Source: a virus
DNA length: 28,505 nucleotides
Strand: one strand, 5' to 3'
IMG/VR virus record: IMGVR_UViG_3300032753_000133
Location: 1 to 28,505 of that record
The notes beneath the pieces are model-generated. The model saw nothing but the letters and a program-made list of their open reading frames with translations, had not been told where the DNA came from and made no database searches. The position numbers and the translations under genes are program-made. This document shows positions 20,307-27,040 of this stretch, one piece after another (the first letter of the stretch is position 1; the number at the start of each line of letters is the position of its first letter).

Positions 20307-20803
20307 AGCGGGTTCTCACTCTCCTGCCTCTGACCTTGACCCTGACCCTATCAGCTTGTGCTGTTGCCCCTCTTGTGGACCTCAAGACCATCCGAGATCC
20401 ACAAGAGTACCAACGGGACTTGATTGAGTGCCACGCGCTTGCCGACATGGGTGTCTCTCAAACTGGTGAGATGACGCAATCCTCCGCTACGTCGGTAGTC
20501 GGAGGCTTGATCCTTGGGATGAACCCCATGACCCTTCCCTCGGGCATCATGCAAGGCATCGCACTCAGTGAGTACAAGAAGTCAAGGTTGAGGGCCATCT
20601 GCTTGGTTCACAGGGGTTACAACCTCCTGAACCGAGACAAGCTCATGATCACCCCTCAAGCCCGCTGCATGGAAGACGATTACGGCGGCTACATGCTTGG
20701 CCCCCTAATCCCTCAGTCTTGCAGAGACAAGTACATCGCCGAAGACCGCGCCATTGCTGAGAAATTCGGCTACCCCGACCCAGGCTCTCAGTTGAACAAC
20801 TGA
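20303..20803 (+). CDS. Lipoprotein B, paralogue of lipoprotein A, 166 aa
   Basis: MKRVLTLLPLTLTLTLSACA carries a lipobox LSAC. The mature N-terminus shares VDLK...(D/N)PQ.(Y/F)Q.D..EC with lipoprotein A, but continues into a Gly/Met-rich segment (VGGLILGMNPMTLPSGIMQG) like the glycine-zipper part of small envelope lipoproteins, and a Cys-containing C-terminus. The start overlaps the previous stop as ATGA. It ends this coupled group before a 39-base gap. Confidence 0.8.
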   Translation: MKRVLTLLPLTLTLTLSACAVAPLVDLKTIRDPQEYQRDLIECHALADMGVSQTGEMTQSSATSVVGGLILGMNPMTLPSGIMQGIALSEYKKSRLRAICLVHRGYNLLNRDKLMITPQARCMEDDYGGYMLGPLIPQSCRDKYIAEDRAIAEKFGYPDPGSQLNN

Positions 20804-20842
20804 GACTCACGGATCACAAGACCACCCCCTAAAATCAAAGGT

Positions 20843-21505
20843 ATGAAAATGAATATGCTCTCCCCCAAAGGAGTGCGTTCGCGCACTCGCTTTCTAAATC
20901 ATGTGATCCCTGCGGATCATCGACCGCTCAAACCTGGGTCCTACAATTCCAAGATCGGCAATTGGGTCATGAAGGGAAAATGGGCTGGGATGCCTATCTT
21001 CTCGTTGACGCTTGAAGAAAGAGCAACTTGCCCGCATAGCTGCAAGCAATGGGACAACTGCTATGGCGACAACATGCCCTTCGCCAAGCGGTACATCGTT
21101 GACGATGCTCTATTCCAATCGCTCCGTGCCCAATTGGACCTTCTCTCCAGGCGATACAAGTTCGGATTTGTCGTCCGCCTTCACATCCTGGGGGACTTCG
21201 CCTCCGTTGAGTACGTGAAGTTCTGGGAGAACATGCTCCTCCAACACCCTCAGATGAGGATCTTCGGCTACACGGCTTGGCAGCCGTCAACCCATATCGG
21301 CGGGTACATCGCCGCTCTCAAGCACACTTTCCATCCGAGGTTCATGATCCGATTGAGTGGGTGCGAAACCGAGGTCGTCACCGACCCCGCCGACGCCGAC
21401 GCCACGGGTGTCTTGTGTCCCGAGCAAACCGAGAAGACAGCCAATTGCGGCACCTGTGCTTTGTGCTGGGGCTCGTCCCTCAAGATCACGTTCCTGGAAC
21501 ATTGA
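20843..21505 (+). CDS. Gp88-like cysteine-rich phage protein, 220 aa
   Basis: Two Cys clusters frame the protein: TCPHSCKQWDNCYGDNMPFA (about 63-82) and a C-terminal group CPEQTEKTANCGTCALCW. Between them are RLHILGDFASVEYVKFWENM and FGYTAW. This arrangement matches the phage gene-product-88 family, first named in mycobacteriophage L5, whose function is unknown. The Cys pattern suggests an iron-sulfur or zinc site. It stands 39 bases after the lipoproteins and one base before the next gene, which overlaps in turn with two more. Confidence 0.7.
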   Translation: MKMNMLSPKGVRSRTRFLNHVIPADHRPLKPGSYNSKIGNWVMKGKWAGMPIFSLTLEERATCPHSCKQWDNCYGDNMPFAKRYIVDDALFQSLRAQLDLLSRRYKFGFVVRLHILGDFASVEYVKFWENMLLQHPQMRIFGYTAWQPSTHIGGYIAALKHTFHPRFMIRLSGCETEVVTDPADADATGVLCPEQTEKTANCGTCALCWGSSLKITFLEH

Positions 21506-21506
21506 A

Positions 21507-21734
21507 ATGGCCACCACATCAGCGACACGAGAACGTGTCAACGCCGTTCAGGAATACCTGAACAAGAACGGCATCAGCTTCGACATCGAACACGGAGGAA
21601 AGCACCCAAAGATGGTACTTTCCTTCTCCGGGACCCAAAGGAAGTTAACCCTGGCGGGAACGCCTGGAGATCACCGTGGGATCAAAAATTGGATCGCACA
21701 AGTCAAACGTACAGTTGGAGGAATGTTGAAATGA
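21507..21734 (+). CDS. HicA-like small RNA-binding-fold protein, 75 aa
   Basis: The segment GISFDIEHGGKHPKMVLSFS followed by LAGTPGDHRGIKNWIAQVKR has the GGKHxKL...TPxDxRGxxN...RR pattern of phage-borne dsRBD-like proteins related to the HicA toxin fold. HicA normally has a HicB partner; no HicB-like gene is next to it, so a toxin role is doubtful. It starts one base after the previous stop and overlaps the next gene as ATGA. Confidence 0.6.
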   Translation: MATTSATRERVNAVQEYLNKNGISFDIEHGGKHPKMVLSFSGTQRKLTLAGTPGDHRGIKNWIAQVKRTVGGMLK

Positions 21735-22021
21735 CCGACCATGTTATCCACTTCAACCTAGCAGTCAAACTGTTTGACTGCGGAGGCTCCCTCAAGACCT
21801 CCCAGATCAAGGAACTGGAGACCGGTCTCCAGCAATTCGTCAACGAAAACCCTATCGAAACTTCTTCCCTCTGGGAAGACGACTTCACCTTCAGCAGGGC
21901 CGAGGTCGTCGCCAAGGTCGAGTTCGACCCCATTGATCTATCCACCCAAGTGGCCCAGCTCACCAGAGAATTAAAACTGGCCAATGAACGTATCCGCTGC
22001 CTCGAGGAGAGTTACCAATGA
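21731..22021 (+). CDS. Hypothetical coiled-coil protein, 96 aa
   Basis: Starting at ATG 21731 (ATGA overlap, AGGA nearby), the protein has a beta-rich front (HVIHFNLAVKLFDCGGSLKT) and a C-terminal coiled coil (LSTQVAQLTRELKLANERIR). No family recognised. It overlaps the ligase start by 4 bases. Confidence 0.6.
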   Translation: MTDHVIHFNLAVKLFDCGGSLKTSQIKELETGLQQFVNENPIETSSLWEDDFTFSRAEVVAKVEFDPIDLSTQVAQLTRELKLANERIRCLEESYQ

Positions 22022-22899
22022 TCAAGAAACCCATGCTTGCAGCAACCATCGATGATATCACAAACCTCAGATACCCCGTCTACGTCTCCCCCAAACTGGA
22101 CGGCATCCGAGCCATCATCCAGAACGGTGTGGTGTTGTCCAGATCGCTTAAGCCGATCCCGAACCAGTGGGTTCAGAAGCTGTTTGGCCGTGATCACCTC
22201 AACGGTCTGGACGGTGAACTGATCTTGGGTGATCCCTGCTCACCCACCTGTTTCCGTGATACCACTTCGTTTGTGATGTCGGCAGACAAGGTCGCAGACG
22301 AAATCTACTTCCACGTCTTCGACTGCTACGGTCCCGACGCCTTCAACACCCGACTGGATTTGAGGAATTTCAAGGTTGGGAGCCACCCCAGTATCATCAA
22401 GGTTCCTCACGCCCACGTCGGCACTTCACAACTCCTGACCCATTACGAAGAACAATATCTCGAACAAGGCTTCGAGGGACTGATGGTCCGCGATCCTCAT
22501 GGACTTTACAAATTTGGACGCTCGACCTTGAAGGAAGGTGGGCTGCTGAAGCTGAAGCGGTTCTGCGACGGGGAAGCCGTCATCACCGGCTTGATCGAGC
22601 AGATGCACAACGCCAACGAAGCCAAGGTCAACGCCTTGGGCCACACTGAACGCAGCTCCCACAAGGAGAACATGATAGGCAAGAACACCTTGGGTGCCTT
22701 GTCCGTCCGAGACATCATCACCGGGGTTGAGTTCGAAATCGGCTCGGGGTTCGACGATGCCCTTCGCAGGAAGCTGTGGATTGAAGGTGACTCACCTGTT
22801 GGAAGGATCGTCAAGTACCGCTACTCCCCCACTGGGTCCAAGGACAAGCCTCGGTTCCCGACGTTTCTGGGTTTCCGAAACCCCATGGACATGTCGTGA
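22018..22899 (+). CDS. ATP-dependent DNA ligase, 293 aa
   Basis: This seals nicks in duplex DNA using ATP. Nucleotidyltransferase motifs are in order: motif I SPKLDGIRA with adenylated Lys26, LDGELIL (64-70, motif III), FHVFDCY (98-104), EGLMVRD (153-159, motif IV) and LLKLKRF (176-182, motif V). The C-terminal OB domain spans roughly 183-293, with GALSVR and VEFEIGSGFDD. The size is close to the smallest phage and Chlorella-virus ligases. It belongs to a coupled run (overlaps of 4 bases at both ends) and would support replication together with the primase-helicase. Confidence 0.92.
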   Translation: MIKKPMLAATIDDITNLRYPVYVSPKLDGIRAIIQNGVVLSRSLKPIPNQWVQKLFGRDHLNGLDGELILGDPCSPTCFRDTTSFVMSADKVADEIYFHVFDCYGPDAFNTRLDLRNFKVGSHPSIIKVPHAHVGTSQLLTHYEEQYLEQGFEGLMVRDPHGLYKFGRSTLKEGGLLKLKRFCDGEAVITGLIEQMHNANEAKVNALGHTERSSHKENMIGKNTLGALSVRDIITGVEFEIGSGFDDALRRKLWIEGDSPVGRIVKYRYSPTGSKDKPRFPTFLGFRNPMDMS

Positions 22900-23159
22900 A
22901 CCGCACGATCCACTTCTTCACGACAGGTCCGACAGAGCAGTTCGATCAAGGCGCTCTGTCGGTCTGCCGCAAGCCGATCCTCATCGACCCGCAGTGGGAC
23001 ATGATCGACCTCCTCGTCCAAGCAAGACACTTCGACTCAAGAGGTCAGGCAAAGAAGAACGGCTGGAAACCTGAGCCGATACCTAAAGGGATCACGAAGC
23101 TCGATGTGGGTAAGGACTCCAATGGTTCGAGGAAAGCAATCTTCATCTTCAAGGAATGA
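22896..23159 (+). CDS. Hypothetical protein, 87 aa, GTG start
   Basis: The GTG start at 22896 overlaps the ligase stop (GTGA). The product (RTIHFFTTGPTEQFDQGALS, WDMIDLLVQARHFDSRGQAK) has no recognised domain. Its stop is 4 bases before the pentapeptide gene. Confidence 0.6.
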   Translation: MNRTIHFFTTGPTEQFDQGALSVCRKPILIDPQWDMIDLLVQARHFDSRGQAKKNGWKPEPIPKGITKLDVGKDSNGSRKAIFIFKE

Positions 23160-23163
23160 GCAA

Positions 23164-24054
23164 ATGACAATTACAACGCAGAATTTACCGGAGATACTTG
23201 AGAAACACCTCAAATGGCTGCGCTCCGAAAGCGGTGGCGAGCGAGCGAACTTGGGCAGCGCGGACTTGCGCAGCGCGAACTTGGGCGGCGCGAACTTGTA
23301 CGGCGCGGACTTGCGCAGCGCGAACTTGGGCAGCGCGAACTTGAGCAGCGCGAACTTGGGCAGCGCGGACTTGCGCAGCGCGAACTTGGGCAGCGCGGAC
23401 TTGCGCAGCGCGGACTTGATCTGCGCGGACTTGGGCGGCGCGAACTTGCGCAGCGCGAACTTGGGCAGCGCGAACTTGATCTGCGCAAACTTGGGCGGCG
23501 CGAACTTGCGCAGCGCGAACTTGCGCAGCGCGAACTTGGGCAGCGCGGACTTGCGCAGCGCGAACTTGGGCGGCGCGAACTTGCGCAGCGCGAACTTGCG
23601 CGGCGCGAACTTGCGCAGCGCGAACTTGATCTGCGCGGACTTGGGCGGCGCGAACTTGCGCAGCGCGAACTTGGGCAGCGCGAACTTGATCTGCGCGAAC
23701 TTGGGCGGCGCGAACTTGCGCAGCGCGACCTTGAGCTGCGCGGACTTGGGCGGCGCGAACTTGCGCAGCGCGAACTTGGGCAGCGCGACCTTGGGCGGCG
23801 CGACCTTGGGCGAGAAGGTGGGTAAGCTCGTTAGTGGCCGTTGCTTCTTTCAAGCGGGGCCGATAGGCTCCCGCAACGATTACGTCCTGTTTTTCAAGAC
23901 GGAGAAGGGTATCTTCGTTCGTGCTGGATGCTTCTTTGACTCAATCACCGTTTTTGCAAAAGCGGTCAAAGAAACCCACTCCGGGACAGAGCACGGAGTC
24001 CATTACAAGGCCGCGATTGCTTTGGCGAAGAAGATGTTTGCGGAGGCAAAATAA
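23164..24054 (+). CDS. Pentapeptide-repeat protein, 296 aa
   Basis: After a short helical N-terminus (residues 1-24), about 38 consecutive A(N/D)L-x-x repeats run from about residue 25 to 218, the signature of a right-handed quadrilateral beta-helix. The DNA of the repeats is almost identical (15-base units of the type AACTTGCGCAGCGCG), so the array expanded recently. The C-terminal 78 residues form a separate domain (GRCFFQAGPIGSRNDYVLFF, GIFVRAGCFFDSITVFAKAV, YKAAIALAKKMF) often attached to phage repeat proteins of this kind. Such helices can mimic DNA (as Qnr proteins do for gyrase), but a target cannot be named. The start has a weak site (GGAATGAGCAA). Confidence 0.85.
   Translation: MTITTQNLPEILEKHLKWLRSESGGERANLGSADLRSANLGGANLYGADLRSANLGSANLSSANLGSADLRSANLGSADLRSADLICADLGGANLRSANLGSANLICANLGGANLRSANLRSANLGSADLRSANLGGANLRSANLRGANLRSANLICADLGGANLRSANLGSANLICANLGGANLRSATLSCADLGGANLRSANLGSATLGGATLGEKVGKLVSGRCFFQAGPIGSRNDYVLFFKTEKGIFVRAGCFFDSITVFAKAVKETHSGTEHGVHYKAAIALAKKMFAEAK
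23240..23816 (+). repeat. 15-base tandem repeat array encoding pentapeptides
   Basis: About 38 units alternating between GCGAACTTG and GCGGACTTG cores with (C/G)GCAGC, GGCGGC or ATCTGC linkers. Near identity across units shows recent expansion and predicts length differences among relatives. The opposite strand reads an AAQVR repeat, which is a by-product. Confidence 0.95.
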
Positions 24055-24452
24055 TGGATATCATCGATAAACTGACCTCTTATGACCTTCACTGGCGGAA
24101 CTCGACGCGAGGGGAAGCCATTGCCGAAATCACCAACCTCCGCGCCCTGTGCGCCGCTCTGATTGCGACGAAGGACGAGCTACAGCGCCGCCTTGACGAC
24201 TACAAAAGCACCTGCGCCGAACTACAGGACATGTGGGAGCACGCCCGCCGCGATGGTGAGGGGTCGTCCTTGGTCCGGGGCTTTACGATCACTGCGCCTG
24301 CGACAAATGCCTGGGGCGGCGGCGGGGGCAACACACCTAAGCCGTCTCGTGATTGCTCTGATTGCCAGCACGCATCTGCGTTGCCCGGTGAGCTGCTTCC
24401 TCGCCACAACTGCGTTTTTATGGATAGCCATCCGAACTGGACGCCGAAATGA
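24054..24452 (+). CDS. Hypothetical protein with coiled coil and Cys pair, 132 aa
   Basis: GGAGG lies 8 bases before the ATG, which overlaps the previous stop by one base (TAATG). A coiled coil (AIAEITNLRALCAALIATKD then ELQRRLDDY) leads to a Gly-rich stretch (GGGGG) and a C-terminal Cys set DCSDCQHASAL...HNCVF that could bind metal. It resembles short phage proteins with a terminal zinc knuckle; no function assigned. Confidence 0.6.
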   Translation: MDIIDKLTSYDLHWRNSTRGEAIAEITNLRALCAALIATKDELQRRLDDYKSTCAELQDMWEHARRDGEGSSLVRGFTITAPATNAWGGGGGNTPKPSRDCSDCQHASALPGELLPRHNCVFMDSHPNWTPK

Positions 24453-24661
24453 AACGCAATTGGGTCGCCAAGTGCCAGTATCCAGGACTCAACGAATTCC
24501 TCTTTGGCACCGTGTTTGCCGAAAGCGAACTTGAAGCCGAACGAGCGTTAATTGTCCTGCTGAACGAGACAGTCCCCGTGATGCCAAAGATGTTGGCTAT
24601 CCTTCCGGGAGCCGTTGTTTTTCATGATGAGTCAACTTGTTGTTTTGGAGTGAAATTATGA
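24449..24661 (+). CDS. Small hypothetical protein, 70 aa
   Basis: It overlaps the previous gene by 4 bases (ATGA). The product is alpha/beta (MKRNWVAKCQYPGLNEFLFG, LEAERALIVLLNETVPVMP). It resembles small host-takeover ORFs by size and context only. Confidence 0.55.
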   Translation: MKRNWVAKCQYPGLNEFLFGTVFAESELEAERALIVLLNETVPVMPKMLAILPGAVVFHDESTCCFGVKL

Positions 24662-24879
24662 ACCTGATGGAGCAAGTAGAAAGGCGTGGGCTATACACCA
24701 CGAAGTATCCAAGCAAAGATGTTGTCCTGGCGATCTTGGCCGCTCTTGAATCCGAAGGATTCGCCATCGTGCCGACTGATTTGAAATATGAGCTTCATGA
24801 ATGGGAATGCTACGACACAAGTGATAGTTATTGGTCGAAGGTTCTCGACCAGGAGCGGGTAACATCTTGGGAATGTTAA
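24658..24879 (+). CDS. Small hypothetical protein, 73 aa
   Basis: It starts at ATG 24658 (ATGA overlap; GGAG about 7 bases upstream) and ends at 24879 inside the left arm of a GTTAAG/CTTAAC palindrome. The sequence (DVVLAILAALESEGFAIVPT) has no recognised family. It ends the first coupled block of the right-hand cassette. Confidence 0.55.
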   Translation: MNLMEQVERRGLYTTKYPSKDVVLAILAALESEGFAIVPTDLKYELHEWECYDTSDSYWSKVLDQERVTSWEC

Positions 24880-24892
24880 GTACAGTCTTAAC
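24875..24892. promoter_or_regulatory. Inverted repeat GTTAAG-TACAGT-CTTAAC
   Basis: Perfect 6-base arms over a 6-base spacer overlap the end of the 24658 gene and precede the 24960 operon by about 70 bases. This is the form of an operator for a small HTH protein such as the one at 25294. It could also be a weak transcription stop; no T-run follows. Confidence 0.45.
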
Positions 24893-24959
24893 AGATATGA
24901 CATGTCGGGCTTGTGTTCGCACAATGGCGATGTGTCAGTAACAAAGGAGGACCTTAAAC

Positions 24960-25283
24960 ATGAGTGACCGCTTTATCTCTCCCTGCCCGCCTCCCGAAGG
25001 CTACACCCGCGAGGTGCTAACCATCCTCAATGAGGAGGCGCACGAGGTCGGCCAGCGGGTGTGCAAGGCCCTTCGTTTCGGCCTGGACGAAGTACAGCCG
25101 GGGCATCTGCACAACAACGCCTACCGGATCGGCCTAGAGATCGGTGACTTCATGGAAGTGGTCAACCGGGCTATCAAGGCCGGGATCATTTCCGCCGATG
25201 CTATCGCAGAAGGTCAGAACCACAAGGCGCGACAGCTCACAAAATTCATGCAGACGTCGCCGACCGCCGTTGAAGCACTATAA
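24960..25283 (+). CDS. MazG-like nucleotide pyrophosphohydrolase-family protein, 107 aa
   Basis: The pattern EEAHEVGQRVCKALRFGLDE followed by NNAYRIGLEIGDFMEVVNRA fits the all-alpha MazG-like fold, with acidic metal-binding sites EExxE (25-29) and ExxD (about 60-63). Related phage proteins act on nucleoside triphosphates or on (p)ppGpp-linked metabolism; here the activity is inferred from fold alone. AAAGGAGG lies 9-10 bases before the ATG. It opens the second coupled block of the right-hand cassette. Confidence 0.65.
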   Translation: MSDRFISPCPPPEGYTREVLTILNEEAHEVGQRVCKALRFGLDEVQPGHLHNNAYRIGLEIGDFMEVVNRAIKAGIISADAIAEGQNHKARQLTKFMQTSPTAVEAL

Positions 25284-25293
25284 GGAGCGGATC

Positions 25294-25461
25294 GTGCGGC
25301 TCGGAGAAGTAATCAAGGGATGGCGTGACAACCAACGCATAGGAGTTCGAGAAGCCGCCACGATTCTTGGCTTATCACCTGCCACGTTGTCTCGAATTGA
25401 AAACGGTAAACCTTGCAGTCAGGAGGTTCTAATTATCCTCCTCGACTGGTTGTTACACTAA
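25294..25461 (+). CDS. Small XRE helix-turn-helix protein, 55 aa
   Basis: The frame is best started at GTG 25294 with AAGGAG 6 bases before. Residues 18-42 are a clear helix-turn-helix: GVREAATILGLSPATLSRIE then NGK, with the SPATLSRIENG recognition helix typical of Cro/CI proteins. At 55 residues it is little more than the HTH. It sits amid orphan small genes, a context in which such proteins often regulate their own operon (as Aca proteins do for anti-CRISPR operons). The palindrome at 24875-24892 is a candidate site. Confidence 0.75.
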   Translation: MRLGEVIKGWRDNQRIGVREAATILGLSPATLSRIENGKPCSQEVLIILLDWLLH

Positions 25462-25472
25462 AGGAGCGGATT

Positions 25473-25640
25473 ATGCAAGTCAAATGGGAAGCTGATGACA
25501 TTAAGCCGGGACGCCGGATCGGAAAACCCGGTCAAGCCGAGGTCTGGTTGATCGGGCATCGTCCGACTGCAAATGGAAATGAATATTCTCTAATCAGTCT
25601 TTCGGATGGAGGAACCTTTGAATTTGAAAGGGTGGAATGA
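25473..25640 (+). CDS. Small beta-rich hypothetical protein, 55 aa
   Basis: AAGGAG sits 6 bases before ATG 25473. The product (IKPGRRIGKPGQAEVWLIGH, YSLISLSDGGTFEFERVE) looks like a small beta barrel. No family named. It overlaps the next gene by 4 bases (ATGA). Confidence 0.6.
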   Translation: MQVKWEADDIKPGRRIGKPGQAEVWLIGHRPTANGNEYSLISLSDGGTFEFERVE

Positions 25641-25837
25641 AAATGGTCACGATGCCAGATGAAACATTAGAAGGTGCCTTGCAGCAGGCCGAGCAACTCG
25701 GAATCCGAAAGGCACTCGCCGCCTTGGCGTCTGCGCCGAAATCGCCGGATGCAGACAAGCTGTTCTCTTGGGGATACGAAACAGGTCTATTGGCTGCGTT
25801 TGGACTTGTCGAGGGCTTGCTTGAAAGGGTGGAGTGA
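25637..25837 (+). CDS. Small helical hypothetical protein, 66 aa
   Basis: It overlaps both neighbours. The product (ETLEGALQQAEQLGIRKALA, YETGLLAAFGLVEGLLERVE) is acidic and helical with no recognised domain. Confidence 0.55.
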   Translation: MKMVTMPDETLEGALQQAEQLGIRKALAALASAPKSPDADKLFSWGYETGLLAAFGLVEGLLERVE

Positions 25838-26016
25838 TGATCAACTTTGTCGAGGCTGTAGAACTTGCCCGCAAGGCAGCGTTAGAGGCGTTCAGGAATG
25901 GCGAGAGGGAAGGCTTGAGCAAAGCATTGAAGGCCGTTCAAGAGCACCCGCCCAGTGCACAACGGATTTCAATTATCGAAGCGATTGAGGCATTGATTGA
26001 GGAGGTGGAATGTTGA
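25837..26016 (+). CDS. Small helical hypothetical protein, 59 aa
   Basis: Start at ATG 25837 (TGATG overlap with the previous stop) after GGTGGAG; a GTG three bases earlier is the alternative. The product (INFVEAVELARKAALEAFRN) is acidic and helical and resembles its upstream neighbour in style (both end LL/IE-ERVE/EVE), so the pair may be diverged duplicates. No family recognised. Confidence 0.55.
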   Translation: MINFVEAVELARKAALEAFRNGEREGLSKALKAVQEHPPSAQRISIIEAIEALIEEVEC

Positions 26017-26261
26017 CCGAAAATCTTACAGACTTAGCTCTGGACGGCATCTTAGCTCAAGCAAGGGCCGGGCATCCTGTGCATCTGGCTGCCATTGCCT
26101 TAGTCCAAGAAGTCAGGAAATTGCGAAAGGAGAAGGCCGACCTGAAGAAGACGTGTTTGACAGCCGTCGTTGAAGTCCTGGAAATCACAGACTATCAATA
26201 CGAGGACGGCATAGCTATCCTGGCCTCTGTGATGTTCGCAGGCGAGGATGAGGAGGCATAA
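26010..26261 (+). CDS. Small hypothetical protein, 83 aa
   Basis: It overlaps the previous gene by 7 bases, with GGAGG 6-7 bases before the ATG. The product has a helical core with a basic stretch (EVRKLRKEKADLKKTCLTAV). No family recognised. Its TAA directly abuts the next ATG. Confidence 0.55.
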   Translation: MLTENLTDLALDGILAQARAGHPVHLAAIALVQEVRKLRKEKADLKKTCLTAVVEVLEITDYQYEDGIAILASVMFAGEDEEA

Positions 26262-26603
26262 ATGATCGTAGCACGAATTTCGAAAGCATTCTTCCAACTT
26301 GAAAACGCAGGCCGTGTTTTTGCCAAGATCGGCGAGGGCACCCCGACTGTCAACGTTCCGACAACCGAGAGCATCGAAACCGTATCGGGCCGCATGGCGG
26401 GGATTGTGATCAACCACACCCGATACAAGGCCGGTTTGAGCTTGAAAGGCTGTGACGCTCGCTTTGGGTTCAACGGCCCAGTTTCCCGCGAGGCTGGCAA
26501 GCTCAAAATGAGAGATTACCACGAGGCTTGGAAAGAGGGCGGAATCGAATACGCGAATAGCGTTGTGCCGGAAATTCACTTGGGCGATGAATTGATGCCT
26601 TAG
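26262..26603 (+). CDS. Hypothetical protein, 113 aa
   Basis: It starts immediately after the previous stop, with a ribosome site (GAGGAGG) inside that gene's end. The sequence mixes basic and hydrophobic residues (RYKAGLSLKGCDARFGFNGP) and shows no known motif. It lies near the end of the cassette beside the CRISPR-like RNA unit, so it is a candidate anti-defence protein by location only. Confidence 0.55.
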   Translation: MIVARISKAFFQLENAGRVFAKIGEGTPTVNVPTTESIETVSGRMAGIVINHTRYKAGLSLKGCDARFGFNGPVSREAGKLKMRDYHEAWKEGGIEYANSVVPEIHLGDELMP

Positions 26604-26618
26604 ACTCGGAGAAAAGAA

Positions 26619-26882
26619 ATGTCCATCAAAGTCATCCGCGCAGCCAAGATTTCCAAAATCGGCGGCAACTCCAACAGCTTTTACAACATGCTGGACTACA
26701 TCCCGGCTGATGTCCGCAAAGCTCTGTCCTCCAAACAAATCGCGGTCATAATCGACCGGCTATGGGACGCTTGTGGTGCATCAAAAGCCATCGCTGCGCG
26801 TGAGTCCCTGGAAAACGGATTTGTTTGGGATGCCAAGAATAATCGGGCAGTAGATTTGCGAGAAGGTAGTGTCCAGCATTAA
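26619..26882 (+). CDS. Hypothetical protein, 87 aa
   Basis: The product starts MSIKVIRAAKISKIGGNSNS and has a helical middle (VRKALSSKQIAVIIDRLWDA). GGAG lies about 9 bases upstream. Its final codons and TAA stop lie in a strong hairpin (26869-26891), so this gene and the CRISPR-like unit share a terminator-like element. No family recognised. Confidence 0.55.
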   Translation: MSIKVIRAAKISKIGGNSNSFYNMLDYIPADVRKALSSKQIAVIIDRLWDACGASKAIAARESLENGFVWDAKNNRAVDLREGSVQH

Positions 26883-26891
26883 GCTGGACAC
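26869..26891. terminator. 9-base hairpin shared by the last cassette gene and the CRISPR-like RNA
   Basis: GTGTCCAGC (26869-26877) pairs perfectly with GCTGGACAC (26883-26891) across ATTAA, which contains the gene's stop codon. Transcripts from either side meet here. There is no good T-run on either strand, so it may act as an RNA end stabiliser or weak terminator. Confidence 0.6.
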
Positions 26892-26910
26892 CGAAGCCAT
26901 GACAAAGCTT

Positions 26911-27005
26911 GTTTCGATCCACGCCCCTTTCGGTGCGACTGCTTGCGACGAATTGGCGCAAAACCCTTAAGTCTATTGTTTCGATCCAACGGGCCAAGGC
27001 CCGAC
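26911..27005 (-). CRISPR. Type I-C-like repeat-spacer-repeat unit (mini-array or RNA anti-CRISPR)
   Basis: On the plus strand two copies begin GTTTCGATCCA (26911 and 26978) and end CGAC (26939 and 27005), giving repeats of 29 and 28 bases 67 apart. Read on the minus strand, the transcribed sense of type I-C, each is GTCG-stem-(G)TTGGATCGAAAC-like. The 11 terminal bases TGGATCGAAAC are identical. The stems differ but both fold: CGCACC-GAAA-GGGGCG with one mismatch, and CGGGC-CTTG-GCCCG. The spacer between them is 38 bases (26940-26977). Type I-C repeats are usually 32 with 34-36 spacers, so the 67-base period fits. No cas genes are present. A promoter and a terminator-like hairpin flank the unit. 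Confidence 0.6.
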
Positions 27006-27012
27006 GAAGGCA

Positions 27013-27040
27013 ACTATAAACATTTTTTGAGAGACCGCAA
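27013..27040 (-). promoter_or_regulatory. Promoter for the CRISPR-like RNA
   Basis: On the minus strand TTGCGG (27040-27035), 16 bases, then TATAGT (27018-27013). Transcription would begin about 7 bases on, near 27006, one base before the first repeat at 27005. The tRNA-Pro promoter in this window has the same design (TTGCAC-N16-TATAAG), which supports use by the host polymerase. Confidence 0.5.

Noticed and set aside
21507-21734. HicA toxin of a toxin-antitoxin pair
   Set aside because: The fold pattern fits, but no HicB-like partner is adjacent, so only HicA-like fold is claimed.
23185-23853. Long minus-strand ORF with AAQVR repeats
   Set aside because: It is the antisense reading of the pentapeptide array. 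The plus frame has unique flanking domains, operon coupling and the known repeat signature.
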